64,000 nt of DNA. It comes from Arachis hypogaea. Its lineage: Eukaryota > Streptophyta > Magnoliopsida > Fabales > Fabaceae. The stretch spans positions 112,918,276 to 112,982,275 of the forward strand of contig NC_092048.1 in NCBI RefSeq assembly GCF_003086295.3. Reading direction: 5' to 3'. Below the pieces are notes generated by a model that searched no databases, was not told the origin of the DNA, and saw nothing but the letters and a program-made list of their open reading frames with translations. This document shows, piece by piece, positions 21,366 to 33,405 of the stretch. The position numbers and the translations under genes are program-made. Numbering within the stretch: position 1 is the first letter of the stretch; each line of letters opens with the position of its first letter.

Positions 21366-21513
21366 TTCTTTTTTTTTTAATCTGAAAACAAATGCAGAAT
21401 GCAGTGTTAATATGAATGTGATGCAAAAACTCCAGGTTCAATATAATAAAATAAAATAAAACTCGAAAACAAATAAAACTAAATAAAAATGAAAAAAAGA
21501 ACGATCATACCAT

Positions 21514-21564
21514 GGTGGGTTGTCTCCCACCTAGCACTTTTAGTTAGTGTCCTTAAGTTGGACA
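21514..21564 (-). other. Double hairpin HP-B/HP-A after the X gene (D)
   Basis: Element sense: TGTCC, AACTTAA, GGACA (21548-21564), then GGTGGG, AGACAA, CCCACC (21514-21531). It starts 17 bases past the X stop. Confidence 0.75.
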
Positions 21565-21580
21565 TTTGGTGAGCTCCCTG

Positions 21581-22620
21581 TTATTGTGGCTTGTGCTTGA
21601 ACTCATCCAGGAATCTCCACCAATGTTTGTAATTCCAGTAGCCTTCGGGATCCCAAACTAGGCATGTAAAGCCTTTAAGAAGCTTCAAACAGATTCTTAG
21701 GCTCCCGGGGTGACAGATGTCAGAGCAGATTCCAGGATCCCAAACTTTGCTTTTACACCCATTTTTGTCGGGATCTGTATTTTTCCAGCTGGGTGATAAG
21801 TAATTTGAATTCTCACTGCAGCTACCAAACAGCTTCCTAGACCCATTCAATTGAGCTCTACACCAACCGTTGCGTTTAAACTTAAAGCTTCCAACTATAA
21901 TGAACCTTGCAGGACAATTCTTACCACTGGCCATCTTCCTCTTACTCGGAATGTTACAAAGAGCTCTAAGTTGACCATCCGTCTCCAGTAGCCCATATTC
22001 AAGTGGAATTAGAAAGCTAAGGGATATGAATTTTACCCACTTGAATGTTGTGAAGGATGATGGCAACTTAGAGGGAGGTATTTTTAATGAAATTGCAAGC
22101 TCCACTCCCTTGTGCTCTTCTCTGATAATTACTACCTCTTTGCAAGCTTCTTCAATTTCAACCTCTTCCTCTTGGTAGCTTTCTTCCAATTCAATCTCCT
22201 CTTCGTTACTTTCCAAGGGCATGGAAGGTTGTGCTTCTTCTTCTTTAATCTCCATCTCTTGATCGACCTCTTCCAAGTTCTTAATTATGATAGGCCTTGG
22301 AGGTTGTACACCCTCCTCAACATCAAATGCAACCGTCTTGGAAGGAGGTTCTATGTCTTGACTTTCCCATGGAGGTTCAGCATCTCCTAAGTCTGCAACC
22401 ACTTCTTCTTCTTCGATAATTACAGCTTCCTCCACTTGTTCCAGTACAAAGTCATGCTCCGTACTGTCCACTGGAGTTTTTAATATCTCCTTCATGCTAC
22501 GTTCTTCATTAGATTGCCCACATGAAGCCATGGGAGCACTTTGAGTGTCCGAGCGTCGGAAACCTAATTGACTTATCGCTTGATTTAGTTGATCTAGAGT
22601 TGCATGAAATCGTCCGCTGC
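21581..22620 (-). CDS. X protein of D: coiled linker, acidic region and X domain
   Basis: The frame is open from about 22620 (before the internal Met at 22531) to the stop at 21581: DQLNQAISQLGFRRS, then an Asp/Glu-rich stretch with VADLGDAEPPWE, then FKWVKFISLSFLIPLEYGLLETDGQLRALC, NGSRKLFG, ENSNYLSPSWKN, CKSKVWDPGI, GYWNYKHWWRFLDEFKHKPQ. The last 150 residues are the X domain shared with E, F, G and H. Function unknown. The upstream gag-like ORF (22594-23304) is in another frame; comparison with H, where both parts are in one ORF, shows a frameshift near 22600-22640. Confidence 0.7.
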
Positions 22621-23304
22621 TTCCTTGAGATGATCCCTTGATTTTTCCTTTACTAATTCTTCAACCACTCCTTCGACTTCAAGGGTTTTTACTACCTTCA
22701 CCTTTAGGGCCTCCTCTAGCTCCTTATGAAGTATGGATTCGCAAAGATGATCCCTTCTCTCTTGTTCCATGTCAATAGCATCATTGAGATCATGTTGCTT
22801 TTGGATTGATGAATGTGGGTGCTCTTCCATGGATGGTGGTGATGGGATGGAGAGATCATTCTGTGGTTGACAAGGAAGTGCACTAGAGCTTGAGGGTTGA
22901 TTGTTGAAGGTACTTGGTGGTCTGATTTGTGCGAAGAGAGCTTGTATAGTAGAGTTTAGATCGGCAAGTGCTTTCTCCATGGAGGTTTGGGGTGGATAGG
23001 AGGATTCATTTGGTTCATAGGGTGGTTGGTATGGTGGATACGGGTTAGGGTCATATGGAGATGAATAGTTGTAGGTGGCTTGTGAGTATGGTTGTTCAAA
23101 GCTGTGTTGAGGAGAGGGTTTATAGGCATATGATGGTGGTTGTTGATAGTCCATTGGAGGTGGTTGTTGCCATGAGGGTTGATCAAATCCTTGTGGCTCC
23201 TCCCATCTTTGATTGTTCCAACCTTGATGCCTGTTCTCATTGTAATTTCTTCTTCCTGCAACATAATTGTAACCAGACTCATAGCCAAAGGGGTGAGAGT
23301 TCAT
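22594..23304 (-). CDS. Gag-like N-terminal part of the D protein
   Basis: Starts MNSHPFGYESGYNYVAGRRN and continues with a Tyr/Pro/Gln-rich low-complexity region, then EKALADLNSTIQALFAQI, which is heptad-like. The pattern resembles the part of El1 gag behind the capsid domain (YGNTYNSTWRN, QQGFNNGG, coiled coil). I infer a gag C-terminal origin with the capsid domain lost. The ATG lies about 340 bases after the PBS. No zinc knuckle or protease. Probably one gene with 21581-22620 before a frameshift. Confidence 0.6.
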   Translation of the reverse strand: MNSHPFGYESGYNYVAGRRNYNENRHQGWNNQRWEEPQGFDQPSWQQPPPMDYQQPPSYAYKPSPQHSFEQPYSQATYNYSSPYDPNPYPPYQPPYEPNESSYPPQTSMEKALADLNSTIQALFAQIRPPSTFNNQPSSSSALPCQPQNDLSIPSPPSMEEHPHSSIQKQHDLNDAIDMEQERRDHLCESILHKELEEALKVKVVKTLEVEGVVEELVKEKSRDHLKEAADDFMQL

Positions 23305-23309
23305 AGTAG

Positions 23310-23640
23310 CAAATAAAAATTAAAAACAAAAATAAAAACAAATTTAAATTAAAAGGTTATTTAAATTTTGAATTTGAATATTAAATTTTGAAATTTTGAA
23401 TTTTAAATTTTAGAATTTTGAATTTTTGAAATTTAAAATTTGAAAATTTTTAAATTTGAATTTTGAAAATTTTTAAATTTGAATTTTGAAATTTGATTTT
23501 TGAAATAAGATAAGATAAGATAAAAAAAATTTTAAAATAAAAACCAATAACCTCTTAATTTATGAAAAAGCAAAAATAAAAACAAATAAACAAGTGAAAA
23601 GCAAATATTTACAATAACCAATAATAAGGCACACGTTTGC
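23310..23640 (-). repeat. AT-rich leader of D with AATTTTGAA-type repeats
   Basis: Positions 23341-23510 consist of degenerate tandem words built from AATTTTGAA, AAATTTTTAAATTTG and similar. No gene. The stretch next to the PBS (CCAATAATAAGGCACACGTT, 23618-23637) is nearly identical in E (about 47027) and H (about 60414). Confidence 0.7.
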
Positions 23641-23643
23641 AAT

Positions 23644-23661
23644 TCCCCGGCAACGGCGCCA
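23644..23661 (-). other. Primer-binding site of D (tRNA-Asp)
   Basis: Plus-strand TCCCCGGCAACGGCGCCA equals the 3' end of tRNA-Asp, so the minus-strand RNA can pair with it perfectly. The LTR begins three bases later. Confidence 0.9.
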
Positions 23662-23664
23662 TTT

Positions 23665-25088
23665 TGATGAGAGCACTTTTGCGTGGTCTAGAAATTTGTG
23701 GATAAATCCTCGTTGCAAGTATAGTTTCTAAACCTTCAAAAGTCCTTTCATACAAACGTTTTGGTTGTCACAAGTAACAAACCCCTAAATAAATTGATAA
23801 CCGAAGTATTTAAACCTTGGGTCGTCTTCTCAAGGAATTGTAGGGAGGTATGTTCTTATTATTGGTTATGAGTTTGTAAATTGGGGTTTTGGAAGTAAGG
23901 AGGGAATATGTTATATGACAAGTAAAATAAAATAATAATAATAAAATCTCTTGGCAAGGTATAAGAATTGGAATTCCTATCCTAGTTATCCTTATGAGGT
24001 GTGAAGAGAATTGGGTTTTAATCCCACTTGGTCGGCCTTTATTAAACAAAGGAAGGTTAAGTGGACTGATTAGCTTGATTCTCAAGTCCTAGTCAACTCC
24101 TGTGGAGAGACTAGTGTTAGAGCAATCCTAACTCAATCAGAATCTGCCAAATTCAATCACTTGCAGAGTTTGATAACTCAAGTACTACCAATCACTTGAC
24201 CAAAGCCAAAAGGGAGAAAAATATCTAAATTAAATTAAAAGCATCAATATAAATAAAGCAAAGTAATCTTAAATCTGAAAATACCTCGAATTGCATTAAC
24301 AAAAGAAATTAAATCTGGCATAGATGTTCATAAATTAAATTGAGAAAATAAATAAAAAGAACATTGAACCTGGGATCGAGAGTCACTCCTAGAACTAAGA
24401 GAAATCTTAAATCCTAATCCTAAGAGAGAGGAGAGAACCTCTCTCTCTAAAAACTACATCTACTCCTAAAATTATGAATATAAAAGCCTGTTGATGAATG
24501 GATGCATTCTTCCACTTTATAGCCTCTAATCTGTATTTTCTGGGCCAAGAACTGGGTCAGAAACAACCCAGAATTCGCTGTTTGCGAATTCAAACATGCT
24601 GAATTTCCGTCACTGCGATGCATCCGCATGGAGCACGCGGTCGCGTCGCCTAGCATCAGGGAAACTATGTGATATTATATATCAAATCGAAGCTCCGGAT
24701 GTTAGCTTTCTAACGCAACTAGAACCGCATCGTTTGCACCTTTGTAGCTCATGTTATGGCCGTTTGAGTGAGAAGAGGTCAGGCTGGACAGCTTAGCAAT
24801 TTCTCCAGCTTCTTGTATTCCTTCCACTTTTGCATGCTTCCTTTCCATCCTCTGAGCCATTCCTGCCCTGTAATCTCTGAAATCACTTAACACACATATC
24901 AAGGCATCTAATGGTGATAAGAGAGGATTAATATTAGCAATTATAAGATCAAAGAAGCATGTTTCCAATCATAGCACAAATTCTGGGAAGGAATTGTAAA
25001 ACATGCAAATAGTATGAATAAGTGGGTAAAGAGTTGATAAAAACCACTCAATTGAGCACAAGATAAACAATAAAATAGTGGTTTATCA
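23665..25088 (-). repeat. 5' LTR of D
   Basis: Matches 6401-7818 throughout. Ends GTGGTTTATCA before the duplication ATCAT. Contains the shared LTR box at about 24680-24752 and a small palindrome cluster at 24615-24650. Confidence 0.9.
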
Positions 25089-26280
25089 ATCATCCGTCTC
25101 AGGTAACCCATATTCAAGTGGGAAAGTAAAGGTTAAGGATAAGAATTTTACCCACTTGAATGTTGTAATGGATGGTAATGGCTTTGGGAGAGGTGTTTCT
25201 AATGATCTTGCAAGCTTCACTCCCTGATGCTTTTCCTTGACAATTTCCACCTCTTTGCGAGCTTCTTCAATTTCAACTTCTTCCTTTTGGTAGCTTTCTT
25301 CTAATTCGATCTCGTCTTCGTTGCTTACTAAGGGCATGGGAGGTTGGACACCCTCCTCAACAATAATTTCAAGCTTCATGGAGGGAGGTTCTATGACTTG
25401 AGGTTCCCATGGTGGTTCCGCATCTCCTAAGTCTTCAACCACTTCCTCTTTTTCAATAATTTCGGTGTTCTCCACTTGCTCCAGTACAAAATACGGCTCC
25501 TCCTTGATGACTTCCACTTCTTGACAACTTTCTCCAATTCCCCCTAATTCTTCAACTACTCTTTCATCTTTAAGGGTCTCTCCTACCTCCACCTTTTGGG
25601 TCTCCTCTTGCTTCTCTTGAAGTATGTATGCGTGAACCCGATCCATTACATCCCTAAGACGATCCCTTCTCTCTTGTTCCATGTCAATAGCGTCATTGGG
25701 ATCATGTTGCTCTTGGTTGATGGATATGGGTTAAAAGTAAGTGCACCAGAGCTTGAGGGCTGAGTATTGGGGGTAAAGGATGGATCTATACGGGATAGAA
25801 GAGCTTAGAGAGTAGAGATGAGTGTGGTTTGAAGCTCCTGTTGCCCTTGACGAATAACACTAAAGGTATCATCTATGGGAGCTTGGGATGGATAGGAGAG
25901 TTCATTTGTTGGGAGAAAGGGCTCACAATGGGAAGGTGGTTCATCTTGATGCGGATATGGAGGTGGTGTATATTGAGGTGGTGGTTCTTGGGGGTAATTA
26001 TGTTGGAATGTGGGTGGTTCTATGTATGGTTCATATGGTTCATATAGTGGGTATGGGTTAGGATCATATGAGGGTGTTTGGTAGTAGGGGGCTTGTGAGT
26101 ATGATGGTTCAGAATTATGTTGAGAAGGTGGTTGATAAGCATATGGTGGGGCTTATTGGTAACTACAAGGGGGTCTACCATATCCATCGTCTTGGTACGC
26201 ACCCTGGAATGGCTCTTGACCATAGTAATTTGGTGGAGGTTGACTGTCACGAAAAGGTCTACCATAACCATTGTCTTGGT
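25089..26280 (-). pseudogene. X-protein of E, middle part
   Basis: 25086-25682 is open and codes for MEQERRDRLRDVMDRVHAY, an acidic linker with VEDLGDAEPPWE and FKWVKFLSLTFTFPLEYGLPETD, and joins at 25089 to the C-terminal part at 6400. From 25683 to 26280 the gag-like Pro/His/Tyr-rich part is recognisable but lies in shifted frames. It is cut by El3 at the ATGCA duplication and resumes at 46729. Confidence 0.65.
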
Positions 26281-26285
26281 ATGCA

Positions 26286-27779
26286 TGATAAACCATTAAT
26301 TTATGGTTTATATTGTGTTTAATTGTGTGGTTTTATCAACTCTTTACCCACTTATTCATTAAAAAAAGCATGCATTTATAATTCCTTCCTAAAAATGCTT
26401 TATGGTTGAAAACTTGCTTCATAGAGACTTTTAATTATGTATTTTAATTCTCCTTTATTCCATTCGATGTCGTGATCTGTGTGTTAAGTGTTTCAGGCTT
26501 TATAGGGCATGAATGAGTTGGAGATTGGAAAGGAAGCTTGCAAAAATGGAAAGAACACAAGAAATTGAGGAGATGACCAGCGAGAAGTGACGCGGACGCA
26601 TGGCTCACGCGGCAGCGTGATGTAGAGAAAATTACAGTGACGTGGACGCATGGCTCACGCGACCGCGCGGATTGGAAACTTTATCAGTGACGTGAAGGCG
26701 TGGACGACGCGCACGCGTGGCAAAGCAAACGCTGAATGACGCGTCCGCATGAATGACGCGATCGCATGACATGCGCGATCTGCATAATCTGCAGAATTTG
26801 CTGGGGGTGATTTTGGGCCCTGTTTTGACCCAGTTTTCGGCCCAAAAAAGCATACTAGAGCCAGGGAACATGCAGAAACGAAAGACAACAATTCATTTTA
26901 CACAGTTTTAGTTTTTAGATCTAGTTTTACTCCTCCTCTAGGTTTTTCTCTCTACACATTCATAGTTCTTAGGATTTTATTTTTATTGCTTTTCGCATTG
27001 GGATATTGAGAAGAGTTATTGCCTCAGCAAGACTTCGTCATTCTAATTCGTTCTCTTTACTTGTCTCTTACTCTTCCATGTCCTTAATTTACTCAATTTT
27101 ACTATTAGATTATTTTAGAATTTATTAATACAAGAATTACTTTTATTTTTAATTGATTTCTTTGATTACTGTTTATCATGTCTTTCTATATTTTCCTTTC
27201 CCATGTTATGAGTCCTACATTCACAATGAGCGAGTAGTTCCATAACTTGGATGGGAGTTGATTGAAAGGAAGACCTTGAGTTGGAATGCTTAAAAGAAAA
27301 ATTGTAATTGGGTTTATTGTTGGATTCCTCTCTAGTCACTGACACCAATCCTTCCAAGTAAGCGGATTAGGACTCGTGAGTAGAAATAGCTTTCCAACTT
27401 GTTTGACTTTCCCTTACCTAGTAAGGGATAACTAAACAGAATAACCCTCGATTATTAATTAATCTTGAGAGTACTCCAACAAGAATAGGGCTTCCAACTA
27501 ATCTACTCCTAGCCAAGGCTTTCATTTAAAATTACATAAATTCTCTAATTTAATTTCCTGTTATTCAACTCAAACCATTTTTGAAAACATCTGATTAATA
27601 AAATAGCACACCTTTTTGGAACTCATTGGGAGACGACCTGGGATTCATACTCTCAGTATTTTAATTTAAATTTTGAGACAACCTTCTAAATTGATAAGCG
27701 GATTTCTAGTTGGTTAAGAACTGTACTTGCAACGTATCTCTTATATAAATTTCTTAACTCGTTAATTTCTGCCACGTCA
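26286..27779 (+). repeat. 5' LTR of El3
   Basis: TGATAAACC...CACGTCA. It begins with a hairpin ATAAACCAT/ATGGTTTAT. ACGCG-type palindromes lie at 26587-26770. A U5 box GAGACGACCTGGG is followed by an ATACT/AGTAT hairpin (27647-27659). Confidence 0.93.
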
Positions 27780-27784
27780 ATTTT

Positions 27785-27802
27785 TGGCGCCGTTGCCGGG
27801 GA
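27785..27802 (+). other. Primer-binding site of El3 (tRNA-Asp)
   Basis: TGGCGCCGTTGCCGGGGA, perfect match, five bases after the LTR end. Confidence 0.92.
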
Positions 27803-27894
27803 GTTGCAATAGAGTGCTAAAGTTATTAATTGGAATTTATTTATTTGCATTTTATTTTATTTTGCTACTATGAGCTGTATGTTTCTTTCATTAG

Positions 27895-30800
27895 ATGACG
27901 CGTTCACTTCCTGATCCATGCTTGCCATTATTCGATCTTGAGATTGAAAGAACTATTTCACGAATAAGGCAAGCTCGGCGTCGGTTAGTCCTCTCTGAGG
28001 GTGGATCTAAAACGTCATTTGAGGAAGAAACCAACCCCCGTTCTACTGATTTGGTTGATTTACGTGTAGGTGAGATGGCAGCACCTAGGAGAGTTACTAT
28101 CCAGGAGGCTGGAGCCCCTGATTTTACAATGCAACCGTTCCAAGCGCATCACCCAGCGGTGGCTACAGACTTTGAAATAAAGACTGCACTGCTAAACTTG
28201 ATGCCTAAGTTTCATGGCTTACCTGCTCAAGAGCCTATCAAGCACCTGAGAGATTTCCAAGCAGCCTGTTCTACTGTCAGGCGCGATGGTGCGGATGAAA
28301 CTTCTATTTTGCTGAAAGCTTTCCCGCTCTCTCTTGAGGGAAAAGCGAGAGAGTGGTATTACACTCAACCCGCAGCAACTGTATCCGACTGGGATATACT
28401 TAGAAGAGAATTTTTGAAAAAATTCTTTCCAGCTGAAGTTACTGATAAACTGAGGAAAGACATCTCCATGATTGTTCAAGATGAATCCGAGACTCTCTAT
28501 GAATACTGAGAGCACTTCAACAAACTTCTGGAAGCATGCCCCCACCATATGATTGACAAGATACTGTTGCTAGGTTACGTCACACAGGGCATGAGGCCCC
28601 AAGATAATACCACATTGGAAAGTGCTAGCAATGGGTCTATGAAAAGTACAAGACCACTGATGAGGCATGGCAATTGATCAGCAACTTAGCTGAATCTACT
28701 CAGAATCACAGGCAGAAATAAGGCCGTTCAAAAGCTATTGCAGAAGTATCCTCTAGCAAGGAGACTGCTGCTCTAACTCAGAGTATCTGTGAAATGACCA
28801 ACTTACTGAAGCAGATGCAATTGAATCAACAACAAGTTCAGCAAGCTCAACCTTCTCTACCACAGCAAAGCCAACAGTTAGTCCCACAGAGAGTTTGCGG
28901 AATCTGTGCTGATTATAGCCATTATACTGATGAATGTCTGCAGCTCCAGCAGGAAGACAACACCGTAGTAGCCACTCATAACTTCTATGACCACCCCAAC
29001 CAAGGGTACAATCAAGGTGGCAGTTACAGCCATGGATGGCAGGACAATTCTAACCAGAATTGGAGGGACAACAATAACAGAGGAGGTTGAGACAATCAGG
29101 GAAATCAGAGGTGGAATAATAACAACAACAGGCAGCAGAACCAGAACCAACCTTATAGAGCACCTCACCTGAGGCAATCCCAAGGACCACAGAATACCCA
29201 ACAGCAGACCTCTCAAATTACTTATCCTTCTTCATCTGCTAATGATGAGTTACTACAATCTATTGATCGAAGACAACAGACCATGGAAAATAACCTTTAT
29301 GCTACACTAAATGGTCTGAACTCTACCTTGCAAGCTCTTGTCTCACAGATTGGAACAATGAATAATTCCAATAACTAGCGTTTGAGCTCCAGTGGAATCC
29401 CCTCTCAACCATTACCCAATCCAAAGGGTGGCATCAATGCCATCACCCTAAGGTCAGGATCCACACTACAGGAGAGGAATCAGGAGGAGCCAAGCCCACC
29501 AGAACATGCCTCAGCTGAAGAGGTAGTGGAAATAGAAGATGTTGAAGAGGAACAGGACATACAGGACATGGCTGAAAAAGAAGAAGCTCAATCACAGGAA
29601 GAAGAACCAAAGGGCGCAGACACTGCAGAAAACGCCACTCCTATTCCATTTCTACAACTTGCAAGGAAGCCCAGGAAGCAGCTGGAACCTGATCCCAAAA
29701 TGGTGGAAATATTTAAAAAGGTTGAGGTAACTGTTCCCCTTTTTGATGTTATTCAATAGGTACCTAAATATGCAAAGTTTCTAAAAGATTTATGTATACA
29801 TAAAGACAAAATTAATGAATTAGAAACTATTCCTTTAGGAAGTTCCATATCTGCTTTAATGGGAGGTTTACCTGAAAAGTGTAGTGACCCAGGTCCATGT
29901 ATGGTTAATTGTACTATTGGCGGTGAGATATTTTCTGACTGCATGTGTGATTTAGGAGCATGTGTTAGTATAATGCCTTTGTCTATATATGATATTTTGA
30001 GGCTCCCTCCCTTAAAAAGGTCGGCAGCTCGTTTTGTGTTAGCAGATAAAAGCATTATTACAGTGGCTGGAGTTGCTGAAGATGTATTTGTGGGCATTAA
30101 GGGGCTCACATTTCCCATTGATTTTTATATCCTGGAGATGCCCCAAAATGACTCAGAGAAGCCATCATCAATCCTACTCGGAAGACCATTCCTGAAGACC
30201 TCGAAGTTCAAGTTAGATGTTTTTTCAGGAACATACTCTTTTGAAATAGACGGCCGAGTAGTAAGCTTCAATCTAAATGGAATTATGAAGCATCCTCCGG
30301 AGGATCATTCTATCCTCCAGTGTGACATCATAGATGAAACCGTGGCTGAAGTTCACCAGGAGAAATTTGAAGAGAAGTACATAGGACAAGGTCTAAGTAT
30401 GGGGACATTCTCAGAGGACAATGACAGTACTTTACCATTGTCACCAGCTCCAAACAATCCAGAGCCTGACCATGAGCAGAAGCTAGAATTGAAACCCCTA
30501 CCTTCACACCTCAAATATGCTTACCTTGAAGACGAGCAGAAGTTTTCAGTTATCATTGCAAGGGAACTCACTTTTCAACAAGAAGAGCAGTTACTTAGTG
30601 TGCTGAGGAGGCACAAGAAGGCAATTGGTTAGAGTTTGGCAGACATAGTAGGCATCAACCCTCAAGTCTGTGAGCATAGGATATTTCTAGAAGAGGGAGC
30701 AAGGCCTATCCGTCAACCCCAGAGAAGACTGAACCCCACTATCTTAGAGGTTGTCAAAAAGGAAGTGACCAGACTACTGGAGGCAGATATCATCTATCCC

Positions 30801-33395
30801 ATCTCAGACAGTGAATGGGTAAGCCCGGTATAAGTGGTGCCCAAGAAGTCTGGAGTCACTACAGTGAAGAATGAGCATGGAGAGCTCATGGCAACCAGAG
30901 TTCAGAACGCCTGGAGAGTCTGCATTGACTACAGACGCCTCAACCAGGTCACTCGTAAGGATCACTATCCTCTTCCATTCATTGATCAAATGCTGGATCG
31001 CCTGTCAGGTAAATCACATTATTATTTTTTAGATGGTTATACAGGTTATTTCCAGATTCATATAGCTCCTGAAGATCAGGAAAAGACCACTTTTACATGT
31101 CCTTTTGGGACTTATGCTTACAAGAGAATGCCCTTTGACTTGTGCAATGCACCAGCTACTTTCTAAAGGTGCATGATGAGTCTTTTCTCTGATCTTATTG
31201 AGGACTGTATGGAGGTTTTTATGGATGACTTTAGTGTATATGGCGATTCCTTCAATCTTTGCTTGGATAGTTTATCTAGAGTGTTAGAAAGATGTGTCAG
31301 TACAAATCTTGTATTGAATTTTGAAAAATGTCACTTTATGGTTAAACAAGGGATTGTATTAGGACATGTTGTGTCTAATACTGGCATCTCTGTAGATCCA
31401 GCAAAGGTGGATGTTATTTCTAGTTTACTTTACCCCTCTTCTATGAGGGAAGTCCGTTCGTTTCTTGGCCATGCAGGTTTTTACAGGAAATTCATGAAGG
31501 ACTTTAGTAAGGTAGCACTTCCCTTATCTAGACTACTGCAGAAAGATATTGAGTTCAAGTTCAGTGAGGATTGCAAACAAGTGTTTGATAAGCTGAAGAC
31601 CGCCCTAACTCAAGCTCCAATTGTGAGAGGACCAGACTAGAGCCAGCCATTTAAAATAATGTGCGATACTTCCAACCATGCAGTAGGAGCAGCACTGGCT
31701 CAGCGTGAAGGTAAGGACCCCTTTGTTATAGCTTATGCGTCTAAAACTTTAGATGCCGCTCAGTCTAATTACACTACTACTGAGAAAGAGCTTCTTGCTA
31801 TTGTTTTTGCTCTGGATAAATTCCGAGCCTATTTACTTGGTACGAAAGTAGTAGTATACTCAGACCACGCAGCTCTAAAGTATTTATTAGCTAAAAAGGA
31901 ATCCAAACCAAGGCTTATACGTTGGATACTGCTACTACAAGAATTTGATTTAGAAATTAAGGATAGGAGTGGTAACCAGAATCTAGTGGCAGACCACTTG
32001 AGTCGCCTTGAGCACATTAAGGATGAATCCACTCCTATAGCTGATAATTTCCCATTTGATAACCTGCAAGCAGTATCTGAGGTAGTCCCTTGGTATGCAC
32101 CTGTAGCTAATTATCTAGTTAGCCACACTTTTCCTCCAAATTTTACTAAGCATCAAAGAGACAAGCTGAAAAGAGAGTCTAAATATTATATATGGGATGA
32201 CCCATATTTATGGAGATGTGGCACTGACCAGTTAATTAGACGATGTGTGCCTCAATCAGAATTTCAGTCCATCTTAGAGGCCTGCCACTCATCTGAGAGT
32301 GGAGGACATTTTGGCCCTCAAAGAACAGCTAGAAAAATCCTAGACTGTGGATTCTGGTGGCCTACTCTTTTTAGAGACGCTGCTAATTTTTGTAAATCTT
32401 GTTTCCCATGCCAAAAATTTGGTAATATATCCAAGAAGGATGAGATGCCTCAACAAATTATGCTTTTCTGTGAAATTTTTGATGTTTGGGGCATTGACTT
32501 CATGGGTCCATTTCCAAATTCTAATGGTTATTTTTATATATTGTTAGCTGTGGATTACGTTTCCAAATGGGTGGAAGCAATTCCTACCCGCATTGATGAT
32601 GCTAACACTGTTGTTTCCTTTGTGAGAAACCACATTATCTGTCGCTTTGGATCACCATGAGCAATCGTGAGTGATCAAAGCACCCATTTTTATAACAGGA
32701 GACTAACAGGATTAATGAAGAAGCATGTGATAATTCATAAGGTTACAACAGCCTACCATCCTCAGACTAATGGGCAAGCCGAGGTGTCAAACAGAGAGAT
32801 AAAGCATATCTTGCAGAAGATAGTCAAACCTCATAGAAGAGACTGGAGCACCAGGCTACAAGATGCACTCTGGGCATACAGAACAGCATACAAGACACCC
32901 ATTGGGATGAGTCCTTTTCGCTTAGTTTATGGAAAAGCCTGTCATCTTCCAGTTGAAGTAGAGCACAAAGCCTTTTGAGCAGTAAAGGAGTGCAACATGG
33001 GATTTGAGAAAGCCAGAGCTGAAGGGAAATTGCAACTACAAGAATTAGAAAGCCTTCGCCTAGAGGCGTATGAGAACTCAAGGCTATACAAGGAGAAGAT
33101 GAAAGCTGTACATGATCAGCACATCAAGAGGAAAGAGTTCCAACCTGGGGACTTAGTCCTCCTTTACAAATCTCGACTGAGGCTCATGCTAGGCAAGTTG
33201 AGATCAAGATGGGAAGGTCCATACAGAGTAGAGAAGGCCGAACCGTACGGAGTTTTTCACCTAAGTCATCCTTCAAGCTCTGAACTCATCAAAGTTAATG
33301 GACATCGTTTAAAGCTGTACCATGGCGAGAAGATGAAGAAAAACAAGGAGCTCGAGATCTTCCTCTTGGAAGATCCATACATAGCCGAAGACTGA
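27895..33395 (+). pseudogene. Gag-pol of El3 with about eleven in-frame stops and one frameshift
   Basis: Gag starts MTRSLPDPCLPLF at 27895. Capsid-like motifs (GKAREWYYTQPAATVSDWD, EFLKKFFPAEV) precede TGA 28507. A frameshift lies near 28620, and from 28632 to 33395 a single frame carries everything. Zinc knuckle CGICADYSHYTDEC (28896-28937). Protease CDLGACVSIMP, Asp at 29949. RT with WRVCIDYRRLNQ, KTTFTCPFGTYAYKRMPF and FMDDFS (31218-31229). RNase H from [15 protein letters not shown]. Integrase with zinc-binding HFGPQ...[11 protein letters not shown], catalytic Asp 32496, Asp 32673 and Glu 32781 (35 residues between the last two), and a GPYRV motif near 33220. No chromodomain. Stops: 28507, 28719, 29088, 29376, 29757, 30630, 30831, 31164, 31638, 32658, 32976. 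Confidence 0.93.
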
Positions 33396-33405
33396 GCTAG
33401 TGGAG

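Larger units (their letters stand above)
6401..25088 (-). mobile_element. Element D: non-autonomous Athila-like LTR retrotransposon
   Basis: LTRs 6401-7818 and 23665-25088 (1418 and 1424 bp, similar by eye at about the 2% level), target duplication ATCAT at 6396-6400 and 25089-25093, PBS 23644-23661, PPT 7819-7833. Internal order in element sense: AT-rich leader, gag-like/X gene, double hairpin, palindrome array, collapsed ORF3, internal PPT, 3' noncoding region, PPT. No RT, RNase H or integrase. El1 is inserted at 7918 in the 3' noncoding region with duplication CCTAT. D itself interrupts the X gene of E. Confidence 0.92.

Noticed and set aside
20783..21441. Overlapping ORFs across the ACGCG arrays, including 20974-21441 and 20826-21131
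   Set aside because: CpG-rich palindromes lack stop codons by chance on both strands. The translations are repeats of the array and are not shared as proteins.
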